Below, in pieces: positions 16,428 to 24,418 of a stretch of DNA of 64,000 nucleotides. The stretch lies in assembly GCA_964544955.1 (NCBI GenBank), contig CAZJEB010000001.1, positions 248,001 to 312,000 of the forward strand. The letters run 5' to 3'. This DNA is from JAAZPT01 sp964544955. Lineage in GTDB: Bacteria; Bacillota; Clostridia; Christensenellales; Aristaeellaceae. The position numbers were made by a program, and so were the translations under genes. A model generated the notes under the pieces. It ran no database searches and was not told where the DNA came from. It saw only the letters and a list, made by a program, of their open reading frames with translations. The number at the start of each line of letters is the position of its first letter. Position 1 is the stretch's first letter.

Positions 16428-17588
16428 TTACTCCTTTATTCTATTGTAAAATGATTCTGCATCAAATCTTTCATTAATCCCGAAGTTCTCGGCAATTGTA
16501 GCTGCAATATCTCTAAAAGATTTTCTTATGCCTAAATTAGTTTCCTTTGTTATTTGTTTGCTCCAAACTAGAATTGGAACCATTTCCCTTGTATGATCAG
16601 TTCCAATAAAGGTAGGATCACAACCATGATCTGCAGTGATTATTAAAAGATCATCATTTTTCATAGTGTTTTGTATTTTTAAAAGTTCATTATCAAAATA
16701 TTCAAGAGCTTTTGAATATCCTTCAACATCACGCCTATGTCCATAAATCATATCAAAATCAACTAAATTTGTAAAAATTAAACCCTTTTTAACTTTTTCA
16801 AGTGCATTAAATGTAGCTTTAATGCAATCTGGATTTCCATGTGCATTATCGCTTTCAGTAATACCTTTACCCATAAATATGTCATCAATTTTGCCTATTG
16901 AATATACTGATAAATTATTGTTTTTCAATAAATCTAAAATTGTATCCCCAAATGGTTCTAAAGAGAAATCCCTTCTATTTTCAGTTCTTTTATAAACACC
17001 ATCACTACCAACAAAAGGCCTAGCTATTACCCTGCCAACATTATGTTTACCCGTAAGCATTCTTCTTGATTTTTCACAAATGTCATACAGCTTTTCAATT
17101 GGATATAAGCTTTCATGGCAGGCAATTTGAAAAACACTATCAGCAGAAGTGTATACAATTGGATATCCCGTTTTTAAATGTTCATCGCCAAGCCTATTTA
17201 TAATTTCCGTTCCAGATGCTACACAGTTTCCCAAAACATTAGTTCCAACAATTTTTTTAAATTCTTCAATTACATCATTAGGAAATCCATTAGGATAAGT
17301 TGGAAAAGGTTTATCTATTTGCAAACCCGCCATTTCCCAATGACCAGTTGTAGTATCCTTACCAGCTGAAGATTCAACGGCTCTACCATAAGCGCCTACA
17401 ACTTCGTTTGTATCATTTACATTAACAATTTTATACAAACCAAGTTTGGCCAAATTATCCAATTTAGGCTTATTTACTATAATGGTGTTTCTTAGAGTGT
17501 TTGAACCTAAGTCGCCATAATTTTCAGCATCAGGCGCACAACCCACGCCAACACTATCTAATACTATCCATAATATTCTATTATACAT
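16428..17588 (-). CDS. deoB: Phosphopentomutase
   Basis: 386 residues from the ATG at 17588; an earlier TTG would swallow the GGAGGATG ribosome site. It interconverts (deoxy)ribose 1- and 5-phosphate in the cytoplasm. The alkaline-phosphatase-like fold is shown by LDSVGVGCAPDAENYGD, the phospho-Thr segment KDTTTGHWEMAG, and the metal-site segments NLVDFDMIYGHRRD and ITADHGCDPTF with TDHTRE. It is co-directional with the downstream purine phosphorylase. No separate promoter is evident between it and the 6S-like RNA upstream, so it may depend on read-through from that strong promoter. Confidence 0.95.
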   Translation of the reverse strand: MYNRILWIVLDSVGVGCAPDAENYGDLGSNTLRNTIIVNKPKLDNLAKLGLYKIVNVNDTNEVVGAYGRAVESSAGKDTTTGHWEMAGLQIDKPFPTYPNGFPNDVIEEFKKIVGTNVLGNCVASGTEIINRLGDEHLKTGYPIVYTSADSVFQIACHESLYPIEKLYDICEKSRRMLTGKHNVGRVIARPFVGSDGVYKRTENRRDFSLEPFGDTILDLLKNNNLSVYSIGKIDDIFMGKGITESDNAHGNPDCIKATFNALEKVKKGLIFTNLVDFDMIYGHRRDVEGYSKALEYFDNELLKIQNTMKNDDLLIITADHGCDPTFIGTDHTREMVPILVWSKQITKETNLGIRKSFRDIAATIAENFGINERFDAESFYNRIKE

Positions 17589-17635
17589 TTTATCATCCTC
17601 CAATTAAAAGAATGCCCCAAAATGCCGTTTAACTT

Positions 17636-17785
17636 AATTTTTCACCCGCTTCTCAGCAGGTAGGTATCCTGTTACAAGTTTCTGCCTTCCCTAAAAAGGG
17701 CATGGCATCCGATTATAAACTCGAATTCCATTTATGTATATGTGGGTAAAAACTAAGCGCTACGAACACCTCAGAAGCATCCTTT
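17636..17785 (-). ncRNA. ssrS: Probable 6S RNA
   Basis: On the minus strand, right after a perfect promoter, comes GGATGCTTCTGAGGTGTTCG, which closely resembles the conserved 5' part of 6S RNA (E. coli has CTGAGATGTTCG). Near the other end lie AACTTGTAACAGGATACC and CTGCTGAGAAGCGGGT, like the conserved 3' part. GCTTCT near the 5' end can pair with AGAAGC near the 3' end to close the long rod. 6S RNA mimics an open promoter and sequesters sigma-A RNA polymerase. The 3' end is uncertain (about 17635); no U-tract follows the 7-bp GAGA-loop hairpin at 17644-17661. A purine riboswitch was considered and does not fit. Confidence 0.72.
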
Positions 17786-17791
17786 AATAAT

Positions 17792-17820
17792 ATTATAAAC
17801 AGACATTCTTACGCTGTCAA
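17792..17820 (-). promoter_or_regulatory. Consensus promoter of the 6S-like RNA
   Basis: Perfect TTGACA (17815-17820) and TATAAT (17792-17797) on the minus strand with a 17-base spacer. The start should be near 17785. Confidence 0.9.
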
Positions 17821-17838
17821 GCATAAGAATGTCTGTTT
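17797..17838 (-). terminator. 15-bp hairpin after comEA, overlapping the 6S-like RNA promoter
   Basis: AAACAGACATTCTTA (17797-17811) pairs perfectly with TAAGAATGTCTGTTT (17824-17838) around a 12-base loop. It starts three bases beyond the comEA stop, so it may end that operon, although only TTT follows the stem. The -35 box lies in the loop and one arm fills the promoter spacer. Confidence 0.6.
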
Positions 17839-17840
17839 AA

Positions 17841-18209
17841 TTATTTAGTTTTGATCAAATATTTTATGCTTTCAAATTTACTGGGACCTATTCCTTTTGC
17901 ATACATAATATCCTCAATATAAGAGAATAGCGCAATTTCTCTTTCAATAATTATATTTTGCGCTGTACGTTCCCCCACCCCTGGAAGTTCATCAAGTTCT
18001 TCAATGCTTGCAGTGTTTATATTTATTGCATTAAATTGGACATTTTCAATTTCTTCTTTAATTTTATTATCTATTACTAACTCTTCTTTTTTGTTGTTAA
18101 ATTTTATTTTATACTCAAGCATATTTGGATATATAGCAAAAAATACAGCCACTATAATAACAAATAATATAATTATGTTTAAGTATTTACTATACTTTAT
18201 ATTATCCAT
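17841..18209 (-). CDS. ComEA-like membrane-anchored helix-hairpin-helix protein
   Basis: 122 residues. One N-terminal membrane segment (about 10-30) is followed by a charged linker and a C-terminal double helix-hairpin-helix domain: NINTASIEELDELPGVGER, then IEDIMYAKGIGPSKFESI. This is the DNA-binding module of the competence protein ComEA, which holds incoming DNA at the cell surface. The protein lacks the SLBB domain found in some family members. It is the third gene of cysE-cysS-comEA and ends at the long hairpin. Whether the cell is competent cannot be told here; comFC at 61.6 kb is the only other candidate gene seen. Confidence 0.82.
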   Translation of the reverse strand: MDNIKYSKYLNIIILFVIIVAVFFAIYPNMLEYKIKFNNKKEELVIDNKIKEEIENVQFNAININTASIEELDELPGVGERTAQNIIIEREIALFSYIEDIMYAKGIGPSKFESIKYLIKTK

Positions 18210-18213
18210 AACT

Positions 18214-19611
18214 TTACTTTTTAATTATTTTTTGACCTTGAGGTGTATCTTCAACAACAAAACCCAATTCTGTAATTTTATCTCTAATTTCATCAGCTTT
18301 TTTATAATTTTTTAGTTTTCTTGCTTCATTTCTTTCATTAACTAAATTTATTATTTCTTCTGGAACTGATTCTTCTTTTTTTCTTAATATTCCTAAAACA
18401 TCGGACAGACTTTGAAGCACTTCCTTAGTATTATAAATAAGTTGTTTATTTGATTCAGCATTTAAAGTTGCATAACCATCCCTAACTATTTCAAATAATA
18501 TAGAAACAGCATCTGCTGTATTCAAGTCATCACACATAGCATTATCAAACAATTTTATATATTCATCTAGCCTTAATTTAAAATCTTTTTCAATTTCATT
18601 TAATTCGCCAATATTATTAGAGTTTTCATTTAAAAAATCTAAATTTTTTCTAAATGTATATAATCTTTGTAAGCTTGCTGAAGCTTGCTCTACAAGTTCA
18701 GGGCTATAATTTACTGGGCTTCTATAGTGAACCAATAACATAAACATACGAATAACTTCTAAATCATATTGTTTTGATATTTCTCTTATTGTGAAGAAAT
18801 TACCCTTTGATTTACTCATTTTTTCATTATTAATATTTATAAATCCATTATGCATCCAATAATTAACATAAGGTTTTCCTGTTGCGCCTTCAGATTGTGC
18901 TATTTCATTTTCATGGTGGGGAAATAACAAGTCTTTACCCCCACAATGAATATCAAAAGTATTACCCAAGTATGCCATTGACATTGCTGAGCATTCTATA
19001 TGCCAACCAGGCCTACCTTTTCCAAAGGGACTATCCCATGCGGGCTCTCCTGGCTTTTGAGATTTCCAAAGAACAAAATCTAATGGATTCTTTTTACAGC
19101 TATCAATTTCTATTCTAGCACCAGATTCAAGATCTTCTAAACATTGACCACATAATGCTCCATAATTATCAAAAGCTTCTACAGAATAATAAACATCGCC
19201 ACCAGATTGATAAGCTTTTCCACTATCAATTAAAGTTTGAATTAGTGATATAATTTCATCCATATGTTCAGTAGCTCTTGGTTGATAGGTAGCAGGTTTA
19301 ATACCAAGGTTTTTAGAGTCTATATTATATTCATTTATAAACCTATCTGCTAATTCTTTAACTGTAATTCCTTCTTGGTTTGCACGCTTTATCATCTTAT
19401 CATCTATGTCAGTAAAGTTTTGTACAAAAGTTACATCATATCCAAGCCTTTCAAACTGCCTTCGAAGTACATCAAAAACTATAAAAGGTCTAGCATTTCC
19501 AATATGAAAGTAATCATATACGGTAGGTCCACAAGAATAAATTTTAACTTTTCCTTCTTCTATTGGTATGAATTCTTCTTTATTTCTTGATTTACTATTA
19601 TAAATTTTCAT
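18214..19611 (-). CDS. cysS: Cysteinyl-tRNA synthetase
   Basis: 465 residues, class I. It charges tRNA-Cys. Zinc and ATP motifs are visible: YSCGPTVYDYFHIGNARP (Cys ligand and HIGH), WHIECSAM, the HCGGKDLLFPHHENE segment, and KMSKSKGN. The C-terminal part carries the anticodon-binding helices. It lies two bases downstream of cysE, so cysteine synthesis and use are coupled. The cysE leader is short (about 30 bases), so there is no T-box controlling this pair. Confidence 0.96.
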   Translation of the reverse strand: MKIYNSKSRNKEEFIPIEEGKVKIYSCGPTVYDYFHIGNARPFIVFDVLRRQFERLGYDVTFVQNFTDIDDKMIKRANQEGITVKELADRFINEYNIDSKNLGIKPATYQPRATEHMDEIISLIQTLIDSGKAYQSGGDVYYSVEAFDNYGALCGQCLEDLESGARIEIDSCKKNPLDFVLWKSQKPGEPAWDSPFGKGRPGWHIECSAMSMAYLGNTFDIHCGGKDLLFPHHENEIAQSEGATGKPYVNYWMHNGFININNEKMSKSKGNFFTIREISKQYDLEVIRMFMLLVHYRSPVNYSPELVEQASASLQRLYTFRKNLDFLNENSNNIGELNEIEKDFKLRLDEYIKLFDNAMCDDLNTADAVSILFEIVRDGYATLNAESNKQLIYNTKEVLQSLSDVLGILRKKEESVPEEIINLVNERNEARKLKNYKKADEIRDKITELGFVVEDTPQGQKIIKK

Positions 19612-19613
19612 AT

Positions 19614-20297
19614 TTATTGTTCCTTTTCAAGCGTAAAAGTAAAATCGTTTTCTAAATTCAATTTACTCTCAACTAACTTTAAACGTTTATTAAGCATACA
19701 TAAGTTTTCGAGCATTGGGTCGGGTAAATTACATTGATCAAGATCGATTCTTTCGAGTTTCTTAACTTTTTTAACAACTCTACCAGGATTTCCAACTACA
19801 GTACTATTGTTTGGTACGTTCTTTAATACTATAGCCCCAGCTCCAATTTTTGAATCATCACCAACTGTAATTGGACCCAACACTTTAGCACCAGCACCAA
19901 TTGTTACACCAGAACCAATGGTGGGATGCCTTTTACCCTCATCTTTACCAGTACCACCCAAGGTAACGTCTTGGTATATTGTGCAATCATCTCCAATAAC
20001 AGTAGTTTCTCCAATAACAACACCAATACCATGGTCAATAAAAACTCTATTGCCAATTGTTGCCCCTGGATGTATCTCAACACCAGTTTTTCTTCTTGCC
20101 CAATTGCTTATTAACCTTGCTAAAAAATAATGACCTTTTAAATAAAGTTTATGGGCTTTTCTGTGTAAGATTATAGCTTTTAAGCCTGGATAGAAAAATT
20201 TAATTTCATAAATACTTCTTGCCGCAGGATCCCTTTCCTTTATAGCTAAATATTCATCATAATTTTTCCCTATTATTATTTTCTCAATTATATTCAA
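19614..20297 (-). CDS. cysE: Serine O-acetyltransferase
   Basis: 227 residues from a TTG start with AAGGAG seven bases upstream. It makes O-acetylserine from serine and acetyl-CoA, the committed step of cysteine synthesis. After an N-terminal helical part, the left-handed beta helix is clear: GVEIHPGATIG, IDHGIGVVIGETTVIGD, IYQDVTLGGTGK, KRHPTIGSGVTIGAGAKVLG, GAIVLKNVP, VVGNPGRVV. First gene of cysE-cysS-comEA; the promoter is divergent from the FMN riboswitch. Confidence 0.95.
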   Translation of the reverse strand: MNIIEKIIIGKNYDEYLAIKERDPAARSIYEIKFFYPGLKAIILHRKAHKLYLKGHYFLARLISNWARRKTGVEIHPGATIGNRVFIDHGIGVVIGETTVIGDDCTIYQDVTLGGTGKDEGKRHPTIGSGVTIGAGAKVLGPITVGDDSKIGAGAIVLKNVPNNSTVVGNPGRVVKKVKKLERIDLDQCNLPDPMLENLCMLNKRLKLVESKLNLENDFTFTLEKEQ

Positions 20298-20334
20298 AAG
20301 TATACTCCTTTAATTTCCATAATATTTCTGTTTT

Positions 20335-20362
20335 ATTATAACAAATAGCTTATTAAAGTCAA
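20335..20362 (-). promoter_or_regulatory. Promoter of cysE-cysS-comEA
   Basis: TTGACT (20357-20362) and TATAAT (20335-20340) on the minus strand with a 16-base spacer. Confidence 0.65.
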
Positions 20363-20384
20363 CTTTTTTACTTTTAATATGCTA

Positions 20385-20413
20385 TTGACAAAAAATAGAT
20401 ATAGTTGTAATCT
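20385..20413 (+). promoter_or_regulatory. Promoter of the FMN riboswitch-ribU unit
   Basis: TTGACA (20385-20390) with a weak -10, TAATCT (20408-20413), at 17 bases. The start would fall near 20420, at the 5' edge of the aptamer. Confidence 0.6.
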
Positions 20414-20422
20414 ATATTTAAC

Positions 20423-20580
20423 TTCAGGGCAGGGTGAAAATCCCGATCGGCGGTAAAGTCCGCGAGCCATAAGGCTGATTTGGTTAAATTCCAAAACCGA
20501 CAGTGAGGCGAAAGCTAAGTCTGGATGAAAGAAGTAGGTGTTTTTTCTTGCCCTGTTAATAAGGGCTATTTTTATAGCCA
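20423..20580 (+). promoter_or_regulatory. FMN riboswitch (RFN element)
   Basis: The RFN aptamer hallmarks are in order: CAGGGCAGGGTGAAA, ATCCCGATCGGCGGT, AAGTCCGCGAGCC, GGTTAAATTCC, ACCGACAGTGA and GTCTGGATGAAAGAAG. The closing stem pairs CAGGGCA (20425-20431) with TGCCCTG (20549-20555). In the expression platform AGGGC (20562-20566) can instead pair with GCCCT of that 3' arm, and GGCTAT/ATAGCC (20564-20579) forms a hairpin just before the AGGAGG at 20586. There is no U-tract, which points to translational control. FMN binding should shut off ribU. Confidence 0.95.
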
Positions 20581-20596
20581 AAATTAGGAGGAAAGC

Positions 20597-21193
20597 ATGA
20601 ATAACATATCAAAATCAAAATTCACAACCCGTCAACTTACAGGTATTGCAATATTAGGTGCATTATCATCAATATTGTTTTTATTTGAAATACCTATAGT
20701 ATTATTCTATAAGTTAGACTTTTCAAATTTACCTGTATTATTAGGTACTTTTGCTTATGGGCCATTAGGTGGAACTTTTGTTTTGTTAATTAAAGACTTA
20801 ACTGGTTTATTACATACCACCACAGGTGGCATTGGACAGTTGGCAGATTTTCTAAACGGCATTATTTTTGTTATAATAGCTGGCTTTTATTATAAAAAAG
20901 ACAGAACCAGAAAAGGTGCATTAATTGGTATGCTAATTAGTGTATTAGTATCAACTGTTGCAAGTGTATTGATTAATATGTATATTTTAATTCCTTTCTA
21001 CATACCTAATGATGGTGCAGCTGTTGTAACTAAAATGGCACAAGCTCAGTTTCCTTTTGTTGATAGCTTTTTTAAAGTTATGCTATTAATTACTGCCCCA
21101 TTCAATATATTAAAGGGTGCTGTTGTTAGTGCTATTACATTTATACTATATAAAAAGTTATCCCCTATTTTGCACGGAAAAACAAATAAATAA
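20597..21193 (+). CDS. ribU: Riboflavin ECF transporter substrate-binding subunit RibU
   Basis: 198 residues, AGGAGG at 20586-20591. It is a hydrophobic S-component with about five or six membrane segments, including the LGTFAYGPLGGTFV and TTGGIGQLADFLNG segments typical of RibU-type proteins. With the shared EcfA/EcfT energising module, not in this window, it imports riboflavin. The FMN riboswitch directly upstream makes the substrate assignment firm. It is followed one base later by tsaE. Confidence 0.93.
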   Translation: MNNISKSKFTTRQLTGIAILGALSSILFLFEIPIVLFYKLDFSNLPVLLGTFAYGPLGGTFVLLIKDLTGLLHTTTGGIGQLADFLNGIIFVIIAGFYYKKDRTRKGALIGMLISVLVSTVASVLINMYILIPFYIPNDGAAVVTKMAQAQFPFVDSFFKVMLLITAPFNILKGAVVSAITFILYKKLSPILHGKTNK

Positions 21194-21194
21194 A

Positions 21195-21644
21195 ATGATA
21201 AAAACTTTAATTTCTAACAATAATATAGATACAATAAGCATTGGGGAAAGATTAGGTAATTTATTGCTTCCCAATGATATTGTATTGCTTAATGGTGACC
21301 TTGGTGTTGGTAAAAGCGAATTAACAAGGGGTATTGCAAAAGCATTAGGAATTAATGCACCAATTACAAGCCCCACTTTTACAATAGTAAACGAATATGA
21401 GGGAACATCTTTAAAGTTATATCATTTTGATTTATATAGAATAGAAGAAGAATCCGAATTGTTTTTTATAGGTTTTGATGAAATTATAAATAGTGAAGGT
21501 GTATGCGTTATTGAGTGGGCTGATAAATTTGAAAATTTATTGCCAAATACTCCCCATCTATCTATAGAAATTGAATATAAGGATATTAATAAAAGATCTT
21601 TTACTATTTACAACAAAAATGGATTTAGAAATATTAATATATAA
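21195..21644 (+). CDS. tsaE: tRNA t6A biosynthesis ATPase TsaE
   Basis: 149 residues from the ATG at 21195; the longer frame from 21117 runs back into ribU. Walker A GDLGVGKSELTRGI, then ITSPTFTIVNEYEG and LYHFDLYRI, are diagnostic. TsaE is the small ATPase of the TsaB-TsaD-TsaE complex that installs threonylcarbamoyladenosine at position 37 of ANN-decoding tRNAs. It starts one base after the ribU stop and is followed by tsaB and rimI, the common Firmicute order, but tsaD is not here. Confidence 0.95.
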   Translation: MIKTLISNNNIDTISIGERLGNLLLPNDIVLLNGDLGVGKSELTRGIAKALGINAPITSPTFTIVNEYEGTSLKLYHFDLYRIEEESELFFIGFDEIINSEGVCVIEWADKFENLLPNTPHLSIEIEYKDINKRSFTIYNKNGFRNINI

Positions 21645-21655
21645 AGGAAAATTTA

Positions 21656-22354
21656 ATGAAATTATTAGCAATTGATACATCTGGTTTGGCTGCAAGCGTT
21701 TGTATATGGGATAATAAGCCAGTATATACTTCTACTATCATAAACAAAAATACACATTCTGTTAATTTGTTGCCTATGATACATACTGCTTTTGAATTAA
21801 GTAATTTAAATATAAAAGACATGGATTGTATAGCAGTTGTTAATGGTCCTGGTTCTTTTACCGGTATAAGAATTGGAGTATCTACAGCTAAAGGACTTGC
21901 TCAAGGCTTAAATAAGCCTTGTATAGCTATAAGCACTTTAGAAGCTTTAGCATTCAGCGCTTATAAATACGATTCAATAATTTGCCCAATGTTAGATGCA
22001 AGATCTAAACAAGTATATACTGCAGCCTATAAATTTGAATTTCCTCCAATTAATATAATTGAGGATAAGGCTATTGCTTTATCCGACTTTATAAAAGAAA
22101 TTGAAAACTTATCTGATAATTTTTTATTTCTTGGAGATGGAGCCGTTTCTTATAAAGAGGACATTGAAAAAGCATTGAAAAATAAAGCTAAGTTTTATTT
22201 TGAAGAGAAATTTTATCCAGACATTGCTTTAGTAGCAAAACTAGCCACATATCACATAAACAATAAATTGCATTATTATGACCTAATGCCAACTTATTTA
22301 AGAGTTCCGCAAGCTGAACGTATGCTAAAAGAGGGTAAAATAAAAACTTTATGA
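21656..22354 (+). CDS. tsaB: tRNA t6A biosynthesis protein TsaB
   Basis: 232 residues, AAGGAAA site. The N-terminal ASKHA fold is shown by LLAIDTSGLAASVCIWD and VVNGPGSFTGIRIGVSTAKG. TsaB is an inactive homologue of TsaD that forms a heterodimer with it. The stop overlaps rimI by four bases (ATGA). Confidence 0.94.
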   Translation: MKLLAIDTSGLAASVCIWDNKPVYTSTIINKNTHSVNLLPMIHTAFELSNLNIKDMDCIAVVNGPGSFTGIRIGVSTAKGLAQGLNKPCIAISTLEALAFSAYKYDSIICPMLDARSKQVYTAAYKFEFPPINIIEDKAIALSDFIKEIENLSDNFLFLGDGAVSYKEDIEKALKNKAKFYFEEKFYPDIALVAKLATYHINNKLHYYDLMPTYLRVPQAERMLKEGKIKTL

Positions 22355-22827
22355 ACGACTTAAAAATAAGACGTATGACAATAGATGACGTTGACCAAGT
22401 ATATGAAATAGAAAAAAATTGCTTTAGTATACCTTGGAGTAAACAATCATTTATAGATGAAATGAACAAAAATGTTTGCGCTAGATATTTGGTTGCCATT
22501 TATAATGAAAAAATAGTTGCTTTTGCCGGTGTTTGGATAATAATTGATGAAGGACATATTACAAATATAGCAGTTATTGAAAATATGCGAAGTAAGGGTA
22601 TTGCAACAATTTTAACAAAAGCACTTTTACAGTATTCATCCAACTTGGGTGTAAGATATTTAACATTAGAAGTAAGAGAATCCAACTTGATTGCCCAAAA
22701 ACTTTATACAAAACTAGGATTTTTTAAAGTTAGTGTAAGAAAAAATTATTATGAGGATAATAATGAAAATGCATTTTTAATGGTAAATGATAAATTACCA
22801 GATGCAGATGAAAACTTTTCAGAATAA
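22351..22827 (+). CDS. rimI: RimI-type N-acetyltransferase (GNAT)
   Basis: 158 residues. The acetyl-CoA segment NIAVIENMRSKGIATILTKA and the C-terminal YTKLGFFKVSVRKNYY mark a RimI-like N-terminal-alanine acetyltransferase; in E. coli the target is ribosomal protein S18. Co-transcribed with tsaE-tsaB. The substrate is inferred from family and position. Confidence 0.88.
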   Translation: MNDLKIRRMTIDDVDQVYEIEKNCFSIPWSKQSFIDEMNKNVCARYLVAIYNEKIVAFAGVWIIIDEGHITNIAVIENMRSKGIATILTKALLQYSSNLGVRYLTLEVRESNLIAQKLYTKLGFFKVSVRKNYYEDNNENAFLMVNDKLPDADENFSE

Positions 22828-22834
22828 TAATTAT

Positions 22835-22880
22835 AGCATGTAAATATTTACATTATTTGTTAATATGTACATGCTTTTTA
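22835..22880 (+). terminator. Possible terminator after rimI
   Basis: AGCATGTA (22835-22842) can pair with TACATGCT (22868-22875), followed by TTTTTAATG. The loop is 25 bases, so this is weaker than the other terminators; it also contains a TGTAAATATTTACA palindrome. Confidence 0.45.
22839..22871. repeat. Distal copy of the TGTAA-N4-TTACA / TGTACA element
   Basis: TGTAAATATTTACA (22839-22852), a perfect palindrome, is followed by TGTACA (22866-22871). The same pair recurs at 22936-22960. The copies lie on either side of the sugar-transferase promoter. Confidence 0.6.
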
Positions 22881-22893
22881 ATGCCTTTTATTC

Positions 22894-22922
22894 TTGACAT
22901 ATACTATTATTAGCTTTATAAT
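22894..22922 (+). promoter_or_regulatory. Consensus promoter of the surface-sugar operon
   Basis: Perfect TTGACA (22894-22899) and TATAAT (22917-22922) with a 17-base spacer. Confidence 0.88.
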
Positions 22923-22935
22923 TTAAATAAGAATA

Positions 22936-22960
22936 TGTAATATTTTACATTTAATGTACA
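22936..22960. repeat. Proximal copy of the TGTAA-N4-TTACA / TGTACA element
   Basis: TGTAATATTTTACA (22936-22949) and TGTACA (22955-22960) lie just downstream of the expected transcription start and before the ribosome site, in the position of a repressor operator. Confidence 0.6.
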
Positions 22961-22979
22961 TATTGTGGAGGATAATAAT

Positions 22980-24401
22980 ATGACAAAGAAAAACATAAAT
23001 GTTATCACTTATGTATTAAGTTTTTGCATGGTGATTTCATTATATGTTGTTATTTATATTATGTTTTTTGGCTTTATGGCAATAAACAACCCACAAGTAA
23101 TTAATATTTCACGTACTGCAGCCGTTACGCTAATAACATATTCCTTTTTAATAATAGCAATGAATACAATTTATGGGCGCCCCGACATTGGAAACAAAAA
23201 GAGGCGTTCTATTTGGGCATCTACAACATTATCAGTTATTATCACAGATTTATTTACTTATTTTGTATTACAAATAATGAATGTTAACTCAGCTAATAAT
23301 CAAAGTTTAGTATTATTTGGAGACGATTTTAAGTTATTAATTTATTGTATTGTTTTACAAGTAGCTTGGATATATACACTAACACTAATAAGCGATAGAA
23401 TTTATTATTTGTTAGTTCCACCAAAAGAAAGTTGCATAATATCAGATTCACAAGAAAATGCAGATCATGTTGCAGAAAAACTAATAGCTTTCAAAGAGCA
23501 ATTTAAATTAAATGATGTTTTGCAATATGATTGTAGCGACACTAAAGAAACAATATTAAAAAATGATGTGGTTTTTATTTCAAACTTACCAGATAATCAT
23601 TTTAAAGATATACAAATGTTTTGTTACGAGAACAATAAAACAATATATGTTGAACCCACAATTGATAAATTGATACTTTCAACTGCAAACAAAACTGTAT
23701 TAGATGATGCTCCATTGTTAAATATTGCCAACAACGGATTATCTTTAAATCAAAAAATTGTAAAAAGAATAATTGATTTGCTTGCAAGTATAGTTGGAAT
23801 TATATTGACATCCCCCATCATGTTGGTTTCAGCAATAATAATAAAAGTATATGATAATGGACCTGTTTTTTTTAAACAAGCAAGGGCTACATTAAACGGA
23901 GAAGTATTTAATATAATTAAATTTAGAACAATGGACTCAAACATAGATATTAGAAGAGGTTCTTCCATATCTGTTCAAGCAAATGATGATAGAATTACTA
24001 AACCTGGAGTATTTTTGAGAAAAACAAGAATAGACGAATTACCACAATTGTTTAACATACTATCAGGAAAAATGAGCCTTGTTGGGCCAAGACCCGAAAT
24101 GTTAAGTAACATAGAAAAATATACAAATGAAATACCAGAATTTGTTTATAGGCAAAAAGTTAAATGTGGTTTAACTGGTTTAGCACAAATTGACGGAAAA
24201 TACAATACAACCGCTAAAGATAAGCTATTGTTAGACTTATTCTATATAGAAAATTTTAGTATTTTATCGGATATAAAGCTTATATTTAGAACATTAACAG
24301 TATTCTTTAAAAAAGATAGTACAGAGGCATTTTGTTCAAACAAAGTTAATACCCCCACTTTACGAAGAATAAGTATTAAAAGCGAAAAAAAAGCTAAATA
24401 A
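22980..24401 (+). CDS. Polyprenyl-phosphate sugar-1-phosphate transferase
   Basis: 473 residues from the ATG at 22980; an earlier GTG at 22965 is part of the GTGGAGG ribosome site. The first 150 residues hold four membrane segments, then a soluble middle domain. The C-terminal third is the bacterial sugar transferase domain: KRIIDLLASIVGIILTSP (membrane helix), FFKQAR, FKFRTM-like IKFRTMDS, TRIDELPQLFNIL, SLVGPRPEM, CGLTGLAQIDG. Such enzymes transfer a sugar 1-phosphate from a UDP-sugar to undecaprenyl phosphate and start exopolysaccharide or glycan synthesis. The two following genes supply nucleotide sugars. Confidence 0.9.
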   Translation: MTKKNINVITYVLSFCMVISLYVVIYIMFFGFMAINNPQVINISRTAAVTLITYSFLIIAMNTIYGRPDIGNKKRRSIWASTTLSVIITDLFTYFVLQIMNVNSANNQSLVLFGDDFKLLIYCIVLQVAWIYTLTLISDRIYYLLVPPKESCIISDSQENADHVAEKLIAFKEQFKLNDVLQYDCSDTKETILKNDVVFISNLPDNHFKDIQMFCYENNKTIYVEPTIDKLILSTANKTVLDDAPLLNIANNGLSLNQKIVKRIIDLLASIVGIILTSPIMLVSAIIIKVYDNGPVFFKQARATLNGEVFNIIKFRTMDSNIDIRRGSSISVQANDDRITKPGVFLRKTRIDELPQLFNILSGKMSLVGPRPEMLSNIEKYTNEIPEFVYRQKVKCGLTGLAQIDGKYNTTAKDKLLLDLFYIENFSILSDIKLIFRTLTVFFKKDSTEAFCSNKVNTPTLRRISIKSEKKAK

Positions 24402-24418
24402 TGAATGGAGGATTTTTT

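Noticed and set aside
17611..17627. Repeated AATGCC near the deoB leader as a CRISPR or regulatory repeat
   Set aside because: Only two short direct copies, no spacer structure, and no hairpin.
17604..17790. Purine riboswitch upstream of deoB
   Set aside because: The conserved purine-aptamer core is absent, while 5' and 3' segments and the pairing fit 6S RNA better.
20298..20340. T-box leader for cysE-cysS
   Set aside because: The distance from the predicted transcription start to the cysE start is only about 30 bases, with no specifier stem or T-box sequence.
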